64,000 bases of DNA from JBCBWG01 sp038523925 (GCA_038523925.1 JBCBIY010000001.1:372001-436000), one strand, 5' to 3'; positions 35,830 to 45,362 are shown, counted from the first letter of the stretch. Translations and numbers: made by a program. Notes: generated by a model not told the origin, from the sequence alone.

Positions 35830-36556
35830 CGCGGCGGGCTCCGATCAGCGTTTCTTCATTGCCGTCACCGCCGGTGATCGGTGACGGGCGCGTGGCGATC
35901 ACCGACCAGCCCGGCTGGTCAGCAAGCCATGCCGCGACGCGTTTGATCGCAGCCTCGCGCGCGTCGGTATCGCGAACGATCCCGCCCTTGCCAACATGTT
36001 CCGGCCCGACTTCGAACTGCGGTTTAATGAGCGCGATGAGCCAGCCGCCGCCGCGGACAAGGCCGAGCGGTGCCGGCAGAACTTTCTGAAGCGACACGAA
36101 ACTCAGGTCAGCCACGAGGCCGTCAACCGGTCCGCCGGTGTCAGCGGCGCCAAGCGTGCGTGCGTCACGGCCCTCGAGGCTCAGGACGCGCGTATCGCTC
36201 CGGAGTGATGCATGAAGCTGCCCGCGGCCGACATCAACAGCAATGACACGAGCTGCGGCCTGCGCCAGCAGCGTTTGCGTAAAGCCGCCGGTCGATGCGC
36301 CAATGTCGAGGACGGATTGACCGGCCGGGTTGATGCCAAACGCTTGGAGACCCGCGCGTAGCTTTTCTGCGCCCCGCGACACGTCATCCGCGCCGCCTGC
36401 GACGCTCACCTTATGTTGGTCGGCGACCATCCGTGCGGGTCGCGTTTCGACGCTGCCGTCAACATGCACCAGGCCGCGGCGAATGAGATCGCGGGCGCGG
36501 GCGCGTGATGGCGTCAGGCCGCTGTCGGCAAGGTGCTGGTCGAGGCGTCGGGACAT
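35822..36556 (-). CDS. tlyA: TlyA-family rRNA 2'-O-methyltransferase
   Basis: The 244-residue protein starts with an S4 RNA-binding domain (about residues 1-60: SRLDQHLADSGLTPSRARAR-like) and continues with an FtsJ-type methyltransferase: LDIGASTGGFTQTLL (SAM), IAVDVGRGQLH, VADLSFVSL and the lysine in ALIKPQFEVGPEHVGKGG. TlyA methylates 16S C1409 and/or 23S C1920 ribose and sets capreomycin sensitivity in other bacteria. It sits between dxs and the RlmD-like gene on the minus strand. Confidence 0.92.
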   Translation of the reverse strand: MSRRLDQHLADSGLTPSRARARDLIRRGLVHVDGSVETRPARMVADQHKVSVAGGADDVSRGAEKLRAGLQAFGINPAGQSVLDIGASTGGFTQTLLAQAAARVIAVDVGRGQLHASLRSDTRVLSLEGRDARTLGAADTGGPVDGLVADLSFVSLQKVLPAPLGLVRGGGWLIALIKPQFEVGPEHVGKGGIVRDTDAREAAIKRVAAWLADQPGWSVIATRPSPITGGDGNEETLIGARRDA

Positions 36557-36632
36557 AGCGTTTGTGACGAAGCAGGCCCCGTCACATCATGCAAGTCGGT
36601 CGGGCCGCCGGCGGTGCGAGCGGCCCGAAGGG

Positions 36633-38564
36633 TCAGGCGCGGATGTCGCCGAGATCGCCGACGATTGCGGTGTCGCGGCCGAGCGCTGCCAGCGCCTTGG
36701 CGACAATCCCTTCTGCGTTGAGGCCGGCGGATGCGTACATCTTGTCCGGCTTATCCTGATCGATGAACGTATCGGGCAGGACCATCGCGCGGACTTTGAG
36801 GCCGCTGTCGAGGCGGCCGCTCTCTGCCAGATGCTGCAGGACGTAGGCGCCGAAACCGCCCGTGCTGCCTTCCTCGATCGTAATCAGCACTTCGTGGTTG
36901 GCGGCCAGTTCATCGACAAGTTTGGTGTCGATGGGCTTGGCGAAGCGCGCGTCGGCGACTGTCGTTGGCAGACCCATCGTCGCCAGGTGATCCGCGGCGC
37001 GCTCGGCTTCCTGGAGCCGCGTACCGAGCGACAACAGCGCAATCGTACCGCCCTCGCGGATGATGCGGCCTTTACCGATTTCAAGCGCCTGGCCGCGAAC
37101 CGGCATCTCGATGCCAACGCCTTCGCCGCGGGGATAACGGAACGCCGACGGCCGGTCATCAATCGCGACGGCGGTCGCCACCATGTGCTTGAGTTCCGCC
37201 TCGTCAGCGGCGGCCATCACAACGAAGTTCGGCAGGCAGCCAAGATACGCAATGTCGAATGAGCCGGCGTGCGTCGGGCCGTCAGCGCCGACGAGCCCGG
37301 CGCGATCGAGCGCAAACCGGACCGGGAGTTTCTGGATCGCGACGTCGTGGACGACCTGGTCGTAGGCACGCTGGAGGAACGTCGAATAGATGGCTGCGAA
37401 CGGCTTGAACCCTTCGGTGGCAAGGCCGGCTGCGAACGTGACGCCGTGCTGCTCGGCAATCCCGACGTCGAACGTGCGTTCGGGGAACTCTTTGCCAAAG
37501 AGATCGAGACCCGTGCCGGACGGCATTGCGGCTGTCACCGCGCAGATCTTGTCGTCCTCGCGCGCCTCTTCGACGAGCGCTTGCGCAAAGACCTTGGTGT
37601 AGGCCGGCGCGTTCGGCGTCGGCTTGTCCTGATCGCCGGTAATGACGTCGAACTTGCTGACGCCGTGATACTTATCGGCCGAGTTTTCAGCCGGCGCGTA
37701 GCCCTTGCCCTTCTGGGTGACGACGTGGACCAGGATCGGCGCCTGTTTGGTGTCGCGCACGTTTTCCAGTACCGGCACGAGCACGTTTAGGTCATGCCCG
37801 TCGATCGGGCCGACATAGTAGAAGCCGAGCTCTTCAAAGATCGCGCCGCCTTGCCAGAGGTGGCGGGTGTATTCTTCGACTCGGGCGGCCCGCCGCTCCC
37901 AGTTCTTCGGAAGCTTTTTGGCAAGCTGCTTGAGGATATCGCGGAGGTAGAGGTAGGTGCCGCTCGATGTCGTGCGCGCGAGATAGTGCGAAAGCGCGCC
38001 CGTTGGCGGCGCAATCGACATGTCGTTGTCGTTCAGGATGACGATCAGGCGTTCGTCGCGCGCGCCGGCGTTATTGAGTGCCTCGTAGGCCATGCCCGCG
38101 CTCATCGCGCCATCGCCGATGACGGAGACGACGTTGTTTTTGCCGCCCTTCAGATCGCGGCCAACGGCCATCCCGAGGCCCGCAGAAATCGAGGTCGACG
38201 AGTGCGCGGCGCCGAACGGATCGTACTCGCTCTCAGCGCGCTTGGTGAAACCGGATAGCCCGCCGCCCATGCGCAGCGTTCGAATGCGGTCCCGGCGGCC
38301 CGTCAGCACTTTGTGCGGATAGCACTGGTGGCCCACGTCCCAGATCAGGCGATCGTCGGGCGTGTTGAACACCCAGTGCAGCGCGACGGAGAGCTCGACC
38401 ACGCCGAGGCCGGCACCAAGATGCCCGCCTGTCACGGACACCGCAGAGATCACTTCCTGGCGGAGCTCATCTGCGACCTGCTTCAGGTCTTTTTCGTCGA
38501 GCTTTCGAAGGTCGCCAGGGGTGGCGATGGTGTCGAGAAGCGGTGTTTCGGGCAGGCTCGTCAC
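36633..38564 (-). CDS. dxs: 1-Deoxy-D-xylulose-5-phosphate synthase
   Basis: The 643-residue TPP enzyme joins pyruvate and glyceraldehyde-3-phosphate, the first step of the non-mevalonate isoprenoid route. Motifs are GGHLGAGLGVVELSVALHWVF with the catalytic histidine region DVGHQCYPHKVLTGRRD, TPP motif VIGDGAMSAGMAYEALNNAG with a following NDNDMSI, and the transketolase pyrimidine part (PTHAGSFDIAYL). The start is a GTG at 38564 behind GGAAGG. tlyA follows after 76 bases. The usual neighbour ispA is missing. Confidence 0.97.
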   Translation of the reverse strand: MTSLPETPLLDTIATPGDLRKLDEKDLKQVADELRQEVISAVSVTGGHLGAGLGVVELSVALHWVFNTPDDRLIWDVGHQCYPHKVLTGRRDRIRTLRMGGGLSGFTKRAESEYDPFGAAHSSTSISAGLGMAVGRDLKGGKNNVVSVIGDGAMSAGMAYEALNNAGARDERLIVILNDNDMSIAPPTGALSHYLARTTSSGTYLYLRDILKQLAKKLPKNWERRAARVEEYTRHLWQGGAIFEELGFYYVGPIDGHDLNVLVPVLENVRDTKQAPILVHVVTQKGKGYAPAENSADKYHGVSKFDVITGDQDKPTPNAPAYTKVFAQALVEEAREDDKICAVTAAMPSGTGLDLFGKEFPERTFDVGIAEQHGVTFAAGLATEGFKPFAAIYSTFLQRAYDQVVHDVAIQKLPVRFALDRAGLVGADGPTHAGSFDIAYLGCLPNFVVMAAADEAELKHMVATAVAIDDRPSAFRYPRGEGVGIEMPVRGQALEIGKGRIIREGGTIALLSLGTRLQEAERAADHLATMGLPTTVADARFAKPIDTKLVDELAANHEVLITIEEGSTGGFGAYVLQHLAESGRLDSGLKVRAMVLPDTFIDQDKPDKMYASAGLNAEGIVAKALAALGRDTAIVGDLGDIRA

Positions 38565-38729
38565 AGGCCCTTCCTTTCATATGCCGGCCCCTAAGACATG
38601 GGGGCTGGGAGATTGGCCCTGATGCGTGAAAAGGCAGCAGAGGCCGGAATTGGACAGCCAAGCGTGTCAGCTTAAATTGACAGTCGGCAAGAGTTCAAGG
38701 GGACGACGCCCAGTAGGGGCGACACAGGC

Positions 38730-38990
38730 CTAGTCAGCATCGAGGGGTTCCCGCCCGGTCGGCTTGCCCTGTCCGTTGGTCGTCAGCTTCTCGACCTTGG
38801 CCTCGGCCTGCTGCAAAAGCTCGCTGCAGCGCCGTTTTAGGGCTTCGCCTCGCTCGTAAATCGCAATGCTTTCCTCGAGTTCGACGTCGCCGCGCTCAAG
38901 CCGGCCGACGATACTTTCGAGTTCCTGCATGGCGCGGGCAAAAGACAACTGTGTCACGTCGGGACCAGCAGCCCCGGGCTTTTCAGCCAT
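38730..38990 (-). CDS. xseB: Exodeoxyribonuclease VII small subunit
   Basis: The 86-residue helical protein contains LSFARAMQELESIVGRLERG and LEESIAIYERGEALKRRC, the XseB signature. It partners with the large subunit XseA (not in the window) to degrade single-stranded DNA. GAGAGGA precedes the ATG. It lies between the HDAC-like gene (52 bases) and dxs (165-base gap). Confidence 0.95.
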   Translation of the reverse strand: MAEKPGAAGPDVTQLSFARAMQELESIVGRLERGDVELEESIAIYERGEALKRRCSELLQQAEAKVEKLTTNGQGKPTGREPLDAD

Positions 38991-39042
38991 TCATCAGTCC
39001 TCTCGCAATGCCGTCCGCGGGTCGCGGCGGTCCCCCCAAAAG

Positions 39043-39984
39043 TCAGGCGCCCATCAGCGTTTCGACATGAACGCCAACGGATTTGCCGAGTGCCTCCAAG
39101 TCATAGCCCCCCTCGAGCATAGACACCACGCGGCCGTTGGAGGTACGCGCGGCAATTGCCATCAGCTCACCGGTCGCCCATGCGAAATCCGGCTCCTGCA
39201 GGCACAGGTTCGCGAGCGGGTCGGCGGCATGGGCATCAAAGCCCGCCGAGATCAGGATGAGGTCCGGCCGGAACGCTTCAAGCTCAGGCAGGACCCGCGC
39301 CTTGAACGCTTCGGCAAATGCGGGCCCGCCGTCACCTGGCGCGAGCGGCGCGTTGCAGATGTTGCCCGCGCCTGTCTCCGAGGCAGCACCCGTGCCCGGA
39401 TAAAGTGGCATCTGATGGGTCGAGGCGAAGAACACATCGGGCGTGTCGTAGAAGATGTCCTGCGTGCCGTTGCCATGGTGGACGTCAAAGTCGACGACGG
39501 CGACGCGATCGAGACCGTGCGTGTCGATGGCATAGCGCGCGGCAACGGCGATGTTGTTGAACAGGCAAAAGCCCATCGCCTTCGCCGTCTCCGCGTGGTG
39601 GCCGCAGGGGCGGACCTGGCAGAACGCGTTGGCATGCGAGCGTTCGGAAGCGACGGCGTCGACAGCGCGAAGACCGGCACCAACCGCGCGCAAGGCAGCT
39701 TCCCAGGAACCGGACGACAGAACCGTATCGGGATCGAGGCGGATCTCTGGCGCACCAGGCTCGGGGCGGAGGCGCTTGATGTTGTCGATGTAGGCCTGCG
39801 GATGAACGCGCGCGATTGCAGCTTCCACGTCATCGCGCAGCGGGGCCTCTTCACGGTCGAGCGCTGTGAAGGCGTCGGACGACAGCGCACGGTCGATCGC
39901 TCGCATGCGGTCTGGGCGTTCAGGGTGTCCGGGGCCTGTGTCGTGGTCCACGAAGCAGGCATGCGTCAGGTGAAGTGTGGTCAT
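39043..39984 (-). CDS. Histone deacetylase-like amidohydrolase
   Basis: The 313-residue protein is a bacterial class II HDAC relative: HDTGPGHPERPDRMRAID at the start, RPCGHHAETAKAMGFCLFNN (catalytic His pair), VAVVDFDVHHGNGTQDIFYD (Asp and His zinc ligands) and LILISAGFDAHAADPLANL (third zinc ligand). Such enzymes remove acetyl or related groups from small polyamines or proteins; the substrate is unknown. It is the first gene of the HDAC-xseB-dxs-tlyA-RlmD-like string, common in alphaproteobacteria. Confidence 0.93.
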   Translation of the reverse strand: MTTLHLTHACFVDHDTGPGHPERPDRMRAIDRALSSDAFTALDREEAPLRDDVEAAIARVHPQAYIDNIKRLRPEPGAPEIRLDPDTVLSSGSWEAALRAVGAGLRAVDAVASERSHANAFCQVRPCGHHAETAKAMGFCLFNNIAVAARYAIDTHGLDRVAVVDFDVHHGNGTQDIFYDTPDVFFASTHQMPLYPGTGAASETGAGNICNAPLAPGDGGPAFAEAFKARVLPELEAFRPDLILISAGFDAHAADPLANLCLQEPDFAWATGELMAIAARTSNGRVVSMLEGGYDLEALGKSVGVHVETLMGA

Positions 39985-40083
39985 TGAGGTCGGCGTGTTG
40001 CAGCGCGCGGCCGGCGCGCCTGTGTTGGCCGAGGCATAGCACGCGCGGTGGCGCCCGAGCCATTCTCTTGGGCTGCACGAGTT

Positions 40084-41622
40084 TTAAGCTGCTTCACGCG
40101 GCCCCCGTCGGAACAGCCAACCGATCAGCCGGAATGGAAGCGTGACCCACGTCCAGATTTGCCAGCCAAGGTTGCAGAGAGCTGCGGGCACGCCGACGGC
40201 CGAGAGGAACACGACAAGGAACAGAAGAAGCCGCGCACCGCGCGCCAGATGATAGCCGATGGCGCTTGCATACGCGCGCCGATCCTCCGGCGGCCAAAGG
40301 TAAAACCACCAGGCGCGCGAGAACGGCCAGCCGAACATGCCGGCGACGAGGGCGACGACATACCCGATCTGAATCCAGCTCGGGACACCAGGGATGATCC
40401 GTGACTTCAGTTCGCGGTCGCGTGTCTCATCGACGGCGTCAACGGTGATGGTTCGGGTCGCAACTTGTCCTGCCGTCTCCGACAGAACTTCACCGATGAA
40501 GTCTGAAAAGAACCCCGTCACCGGCTCTGAACTGACGCCGCCAAGCGGTTCGGCGGTGAGCGTTACGCGGCCAAGCCGGTTCTCGGCAACGGTCACGGCC
40601 ATCTTGCCCTGGCTGTCTGCAAGCGCATTCAGGAAATCGGCCGTCGTCTGGCGGCCCAGCGCATCGTCGAGGCCGGAGACGTTTGCCTTTTGCCAAAGCC
40701 AATTGCGGGCCCCCGGCTGACGCGGGGTCGGTGCGTTGAGGATGACGAGGTTGACGTCGCTGTCGGCCGCCGCCTTACGGACGGCTTCGAGATTGAGCGT
40801 GCGCTCGGAGCCCCAGCTTGTCCGGTAGGTCAGCGTGCTACCGTCAACACGGCCGGTCAGGATCGCCGTCTGCCCGCGCAGCGCCGCCATGCCGGTCGCC
40901 AAGCGGTCGGCTGAGACGCGGTCAGCCAGCACGCGCTTCGATGTCTTGTCGCGGCGCACGAGGCGGCTCAGTTTCTGAGCTGGCTTCTCCGTGATCGAGA
41001 GGACGCGGATATCGGCCGGACGCAGCGCCCGTGTCAGTTGATACGTCACCTCCCGGAACGCGCCTGGCGTCGCCATCTCGACGAGGACGTTGGGTTTGAA
41101 GGCGGCGTAGATCTTCGCGGTGCTGTCTGAGGCAGGCCCCCGAACCAGGGGGACAGCGCGCTTGTCGATCAGGACTTTGAGCTTCGCGCTCGATGGAAGC
41201 TTATCGAGTGACTTGCGCGCAGCGAAAACGGCGTCGGGCGCAAGCACAATTGCGAGGCTGGTGTCGGATGCGAGCGCGGCAGGCGCCAGAACGCGCAAAG
41301 CGCGTTCCATCTCTTCCGGCGTCGAGACCGTGATCTTTTCGCCCGAGCGGTTGACGAGGCGCCAATGCCCGCCGTCGGTTGGGATGGCGGCAAGCGTGTC
41401 AACGTCTTTGTTGACGGGCAGATCGGCAATGTAGCGGCCGGCGTTGCCAAGGTCGGGGTCGAGCTTGCGGCCGACGCTGCCACCCGCGTCGCCCGCCTCT
41501 TTCGCAAGGCGCGTCAACCATCCGGCATCTACGGCGCCAGCGGCCGCGGCAAGCCACGCGCACATGGCCGCCGCCGCAAGCATCACGCCGGTCGCGCCAC
41601 GCGTTGTTCTGTTGCCGCTCAT
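40084..41622 (-). CDS. Unknown protein with signal peptide and C-terminal membrane helices
   Basis: I do not recognise the family of this 512-residue protein. It has a signal peptide or N-terminal anchor (hydrophobic Ala-rich stretch to about residue 32), a soluble part to about 410 with no clear catalytic motif (alternating helices and strands, many Arg/Asp), then two membrane segments near the end (about 415-445 and 465-505, the latter Trp/Leu-rich). The large middle is likely periplasmic. It could be a membrane-linked regulator or envelope factor; nothing more can be said. It stands alone on the minus strand, 47 bases downstream of the isomerase gene and 99 bases from the divergent-side neighbour. 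Confidence 0.65.
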   Translation of the reverse strand: MSGNRTTRGATGVMLAAAAMCAWLAAAAGAVDAGWLTRLAKEAGDAGGSVGRKLDPDLGNAGRYIADLPVNKDVDTLAAIPTDGGHWRLVNRSGEKITVSTPEEMERALRVLAPAALASDTSLAIVLAPDAVFAARKSLDKLPSSAKLKVLIDKRAVPLVRGPASDSTAKIYAAFKPNVLVEMATPGAFREVTYQLTRALRPADIRVLSITEKPAQKLSRLVRRDKTSKRVLADRVSADRLATGMAALRGQTAILTGRVDGSTLTYRTSWGSERTLNLEAVRKAAADSDVNLVILNAPTPRQPGARNWLWQKANVSGLDDALGRQTTADFLNALADSQGKMAVTVAENRLGRVTLTAEPLGGVSSEPVTGFFSDFIGEVLSETAGQVATRTITVDAVDETRDRELKSRIIPGVPSWIQIGYVVALVAGMFGWPFSRAWWFYLWPPEDRRAYASAIGYHLARGARLLLFLVVFLSAVGVPAALCNLGWQIWTWVTLPFRLIGWLFRRGPREAA

Positions 41623-41669
41623 ATGGTCATCGACGTGCGCAATGTGGCGCGTTCGGGGCGGCCGCGGCG

Positions 41670-42440
41670 CTATCCGCGTTTGAAGTTTGGCGCGCGCTTT
41701 TCGAAGAACGCGGCGAAGGCTTCGCGGGCTTCTGGCGAGGACAGTCGCTCCGCGAATATGTCGATCTCGGTGTCGATCTGTGCGGCGACTTCGCCCGGGT
41801 CGCCGCGGAGAAGTTTGCGGGCGGCGGCGAGCGCTTCGGGTGGTTTGGCGGCCAACTTGGCGGCGGCAGCGAGCGCGGTTGCTTCGAGTTCGCCCGCGTC
41901 GACGACCCCGTTGATGAGCCCTGCACCCAGCGCCCGTTCCGCATCGAAGACACCGCCCATGACCAGCATCTCGAACGCGCGTGCATGCCCCATCAGGCGG
42001 GGTGCGATCAGGCTGGAGCCGGCTTCCGGGACGAGCCCAAGGTCGAGGAAGGGCGTGCGGAACGTGGCGGCGGGCGTCGCGTAGGCGAGGTCACAGTGGA
42101 AGAGGAGCGTGGTGCCAATGCCGACGGCAAGTCCGTCGACGGCTGCGATCATCGGCTTGTCGACGTGCGGCAGATGCCGGATGAACGCCTGCACGTGATC
42201 GCTCAGCGCGGTGTTGCCGTCGGCGCGGGACGCGAACTCGGAGATGTCGCTCCCGGCTGTGAAGATGCCCTCGCAGCCGATGAAGATGTGAGCTGCGATC
42301 GCAGGGTCCGCGTCGCCTTCGATGAGGGCCGTCCGCATCGCTGCATACATCTCCGAGCGAAGCGCGTTCTTCTTCTCCGGACGGTTGAAGCGAATGACCT
42401 GGGCGGCGCCCGAACGGGCAATGGTGATCTCTGCTGTCAT
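41670..42440 (-). CDS. Enoyl-CoA isomerase-like crotonase
   Basis: The 256-residue crotonase has the oxyanion-forming stretch FTAGSDISEF (about 60-69). The two glutamates of true hydratases are absent: the first site reads AVGIGTTLLFHCD and the second FRTPFLDLG. A glutamate sits in LGLVPEAGSS (Glu139), the position used by delta3,delta2-enoyl-CoA isomerases of the ECI2 type. It therefore probably shifts double bonds in unsaturated acyl-CoAs during beta-oxidation. It follows the acyl-CoA dehydrogenase gene by 10 bases on the same strand, so the two form one operon. ATG 42440 is preferred over a longer frame. Confidence 0.85.
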   Translation of the reverse strand: MTAEITIARSGAAQVIRFNRPEKKNALRSEMYAAMRTALIEGDADPAIAAHIFIGCEGIFTAGSDISEFASRADGNTALSDHVQAFIRHLPHVDKPMIAAVDGLAVGIGTTLLFHCDLAYATPAATFRTPFLDLGLVPEAGSSLIAPRLMGHARAFEMLVMGGVFDAERALGAGLINGVVDAGELEATALAAAAKLAAKPPEALAAARKLLRGDPGEVAAQIDTEIDIFAERLSSPEAREAFAAFFEKRAPNFKRG

Positions 42441-42450
42441 GGGAGCGGCC

Positions 42451-44256
42451 TCAGGCAGACAGCCGCTCGAGCGGCACATCGAGGAGACCGTCGGACGAGG
42501 TCGTCACCAGTGTGCCGAGGCCCGGCGCCTCGGTGAGCGGATTCTCGGCGAAGAAGCGGGCCAGCGAGACATAGCGCACATCACCGTTGGTCGCGGTTCC
42601 GCCGCGGGCGGCCGCAAGCGCGCCACGCGCAAGGTACGTGCCGCCGGCTGTCAGTCCAAATAGGCGAAGGTACGGCGTGGCACCGGCAAGTGCGGCCTCG
42701 GGAGTGTTCGCCAGCGCCTCGCCCATCCAGGCGGACGCTGATTTAAGCGCGGCGATCGCGTCCGTCAGGCGCGCGCCCATGTGCCCGAACTCCGGCTGGT
42801 TTGATGCGCGGACGGCTTCGGCCGTCTCCTCGTATTCGGCGAGCAACTGCCGGACGACGGCGCCATCACCGAGCGGCAACTTGCGCGTGACAAGGTCGAT
42901 TGCCTGGATGCCGTTGGTGCCCTCGTAGATCGGTAGAATGCGTGCATCGCGATAGTATTGTGCAGCGCCCGTCTCCTCGACGAAACCCATGCCGCCGTGG
43001 ACCTGCACGCAAAGGGTCGCGACCTCGCACCCGATGTCGGTCGAGAATGCCTTTGCAATCGGCGTAAGGAGTGCTGCGCGGGCGCTCGCGTCCCGGCGTT
43101 TGTCTTCGTCGGGCGCGCGATGTGAGACGTCCATCTCCTTCGCCGTGACCAGACAGATCGTGCGGGCCGCCTGTGTCATCGCCTGCATCGTGAGCAGCGT
43201 CCGGCGGACGTCGGCATGCTCGACGATCGGGCTCATCTCGCCGTTGCCGACGGGCGGTGCGCCGACGCGGAGCGCCTTGCCCTGCCGCCGCTCGTTGGCA
43301 TAGCCGATGGCGCGCTGGGTTGCCCGATCGGCAATCGCGACCCCTTGAATGCCGACTGCGAGGCGGGCTGCATTCATCATGACGAACATCGTCGCGAGGC
43401 CGCGGTTTTCTTCGCCGACCAGGTAGCCGACCGCACCGTCGCCGCCTTCGCCGTACTTCATCGTGCAGGTGGGCGAGGCGTGAATGCCAAGCTTGTGTTC
43501 GATACCGGCGCAGAGGACGTCGTTGCGCGCGCCGAGCGATCCGTCGTCGTTGACGAGCATCTTCGGGACCAGGAACAGCGAAATGCCGCGTGTGCCCTCA
43601 GGCGCATCCGGCAAGCGGGCGAGGACGAGATGGATGATGTTCTCCGTCATCTCGTGTTCGCCGTAGGTGATGTAAATCTTCGTACCAAAGATGCGGTACG
43701 TGCCGTCGTCGTGACGCTCAGCGCGGGCTTTCAGGACGGAGAGGTCAGACCCCGCGTGCGGCTCGGTGAGGTTCATCGTGCCGGTCCACTTGCCGGCGAC
43801 CATGTTTGGCACGTAGCGGGCTTTGAGCTCATCCGAGCCGCCGACGAGGATGGCGTCGATCGCGCCCTGCGTCAGCAGCGGGCAAAGCCCAAACGCCATG
43901 TTCGTTGCGTTCCAGATCTCGCCCGCACCCATCGAGACCGTCTCGGGCAGCCCTTGTCCGCCAAAATCTTCGGGCGCGGGTAAGCTTGCCCAGCCGCCGT
44001 CGGCAAATTGGCGGTAAGCGTCTGCGAAGCCCTCAGGCACTGTGACCACACCATCGTCGAGCTTCGCGCCCTCGCGGTCACCGGGCCAGTTCAGCGGATC
44101 GAGCACATCCGCGCCAAATTTCCCCGCTTCTTCGAGCACGGCGGTTACCGTATCGAGATCGAGGCCATCGTAGGTGCCGTCGGCGATCAGCGCTTCAATG
44201 TCGGCGGCCGTTTTGAGGGCGTATGTGATGTCTGCGACGGGGGCCCGATAGGTCAT
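42451..44256 (-). CDS. Acyl-CoA dehydrogenase, long (DmdC-type) form
   Basis: The 601-residue FAD enzyme is about 200 residues longer than standard acyl-CoA dehydrogenases, matching the family that includes DmdC (3-methylmercaptopropionyl-CoA dehydrogenase). Motifs are GTMNLTEPHAGSDLSVL (flavin/substrate region), KLGIHASPTCTMKYGEG, VHGGMGFVEETGAAQYYRDARI and YEGTNGIQAIDL, whose Glu is the catalytic base. A C-terminal extension of about 120 residues follows. Whether it acts on DMSP-derived or ordinary acyl-CoAs cannot be decided from this locus. GAAGGTG precedes the ATG at 44256. It is divergent from the Sua5-type gene (149 bases). Confidence 0.9.
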   Translation of the reverse strand: MTYRAPVADITYALKTAADIEALIADGTYDGLDLDTVTAVLEEAGKFGADVLDPLNWPGDREGAKLDDGVVTVPEGFADAYRQFADGGWASLPAPEDFGGQGLPETVSMGAGEIWNATNMAFGLCPLLTQGAIDAILVGGSDELKARYVPNMVAGKWTGTMNLTEPHAGSDLSVLKARAERHDDGTYRIFGTKIYITYGEHEMTENIIHLVLARLPDAPEGTRGISLFLVPKMLVNDDGSLGARNDVLCAGIEHKLGIHASPTCTMKYGEGGDGAVGYLVGEENRGLATMFVMMNAARLAVGIQGVAIADRATQRAIGYANERRQGKALRVGAPPVGNGEMSPIVEHADVRRTLLTMQAMTQAARTICLVTAKEMDVSHRAPDEDKRRDASARAALLTPIAKAFSTDIGCEVATLCVQVHGGMGFVEETGAAQYYRDARILPIYEGTNGIQAIDLVTRKLPLGDGAVVRQLLAEYEETAEAVRASNQPEFGHMGARLTDAIAALKSASAWMGEALANTPEAALAGATPYLRLFGLTAGGTYLARGALAAARGGTATNGDVRYVSLARFFAENPLTEAPGLGTLVTTSSDGLLDVPLERLSA

Positions 44257-44405
44257 TGCGCACCTTCGATTTCGTTTTGGTCGTTGTCGTCCCTGACCGC
44301 CTAGCATAAGGCGGAGTGGCCCGGCCTCAAATGGCTGAGACATTGGCGGGGCGCGTTATACTCAATGCGACCGGCAGAGATCTGTCGATGACGGAAGACC
44401 CGCAC

Positions 44406-45362
44406 ATGTCCACCGCTGACGGGCCAATGATCGCAGCCGCTGCCGCGCGCATTGGCGAGGGTCGGCTGGTCGCGTTTCCGACGGAGACGGTCTACGGCCT
44501 CGGCGCGGATGCAACCGACCCTGCCGCCGTCGCGCGTCTTTACGAGACCAAGGGCCGGCCGCAGTTCAACCCGCTGATTGCGCATCTGCCGGACGCGGGC
44601 CGCGCGCTTGACCTGATCGAGGTGCTGCCCGCATTGCGCAGCTTGGCGGAGGCGGCTTGGCCCGGTCCACTGACGGTCGTCGGGCCGGTGCGGCCGGGCT
44701 GTCCTGTGTGCGATCTGGCGCGCGCCGGTCTCGCCACGCTCGCCGTGCGTGTGCCCGACCACCCTGTGGCGCACGCGTTGCTGGAGGCCGTCGGGCGGCC
44801 AGTGGCGGCGCCGTCTGCCAACCTGTCAGGGCATGTGAGTGCGACGACCGCCGAGCATGTTCGCCACGACTTCCCATCGGAAGCCGATGTGATGGTTCTG
44901 GACGGCGGCGCGGCCGTGCGCGGGCTTGAATCGACAATCGTCGCGCCGGACGGCGACGGGCTCATCGTCCTTCGCGAAGGCGCGCTGACGCGTGAAGCGA
45001 TCGCCGAGATCATCGGGTTTGAAGTTGCGGTGCGGGACAGGGCGGCAGGCAACGCGCGGCCCGATGTGCCGGGCCAGCTTGCAAGCCACTATGCGCCAGC
45101 AGCCCGCGTCCTCCTCAACTGCCGACGACCGCCTGCTGACGCAGCGCTCCTCGCGTTTGGGCCCGTCGTGCCGCCGCATCGCGGCCCATCAGAAAACCTC
45201 AGCACCGCCGGCGACCTCTCGGTGGCCGCGCAGAACTTGTTTGCGGCGTTGCGCCGGCTCGATGCGTCGGGCGCGCGGACAATTGCTGTTATGCCGGTCC
45301 CGGACATTGGTCTCGGTGCAGCCATAAACGATAGGCTTAGACGCGCCGCCGCGCCGCGCTAA
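44406..45362 (+). CDS. L-threonylcarbamoyladenylate synthase (Sua5 type)
   Basis: The 318-residue protein has the YrdC domain (FPTETVYGLGADATDP, KGRPQFNPLIAHL, PGPLTVV and APSANLSGHVSATTAEHV) and a C-terminal Sua5 domain after PGQLASHYAPAARVLL. It makes TC-AMP from threonine, bicarbonate and ATP for the t6A tRNA modification. Several starts are possible; 44406 has GGAAGA upstream and gives a normal N-terminus; ATG 44388 or GTG 44316 would add 6 or 30 residues. Confidence 0.93.
   Translation: MSTADGPMIAAAAARIGEGRLVAFPTETVYGLGADATDPAAVARLYETKGRPQFNPLIAHLPDAGRALDLIEVLPALRSLAEAAWPGPLTVVGPVRPGCPVCDLARAGLATLAVRVPDHPVAHALLEAVGRPVAAPSANLSGHVSATTAEHVRHDFPSEADVMVLDGGAAVRGLESTIVAPDGDGLIVLREGALTREAIAEIIGFEVAVRDRAAGNARPDVPGQLASHYAPAARVLLNCRRPPADAALLAFGPVVPPHRGPSENLSTAGDLSVAAQNLFAALRRLDASGARTIAVMPVPDIGLGAAINDRLRRAAAPR

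Noticed and set aside
36330..37262. A 310-residue plus-strand frame across tlyA and dxs
   Set aside because: Both genes on the other strand are well supported and conserved.
41670..42440. DmdD (methylthioacryloyl-CoA hydratase) as identity for the crotonase
   Set aside because: Both hydratase glutamates are missing and the isomerase-type glutamate is present.
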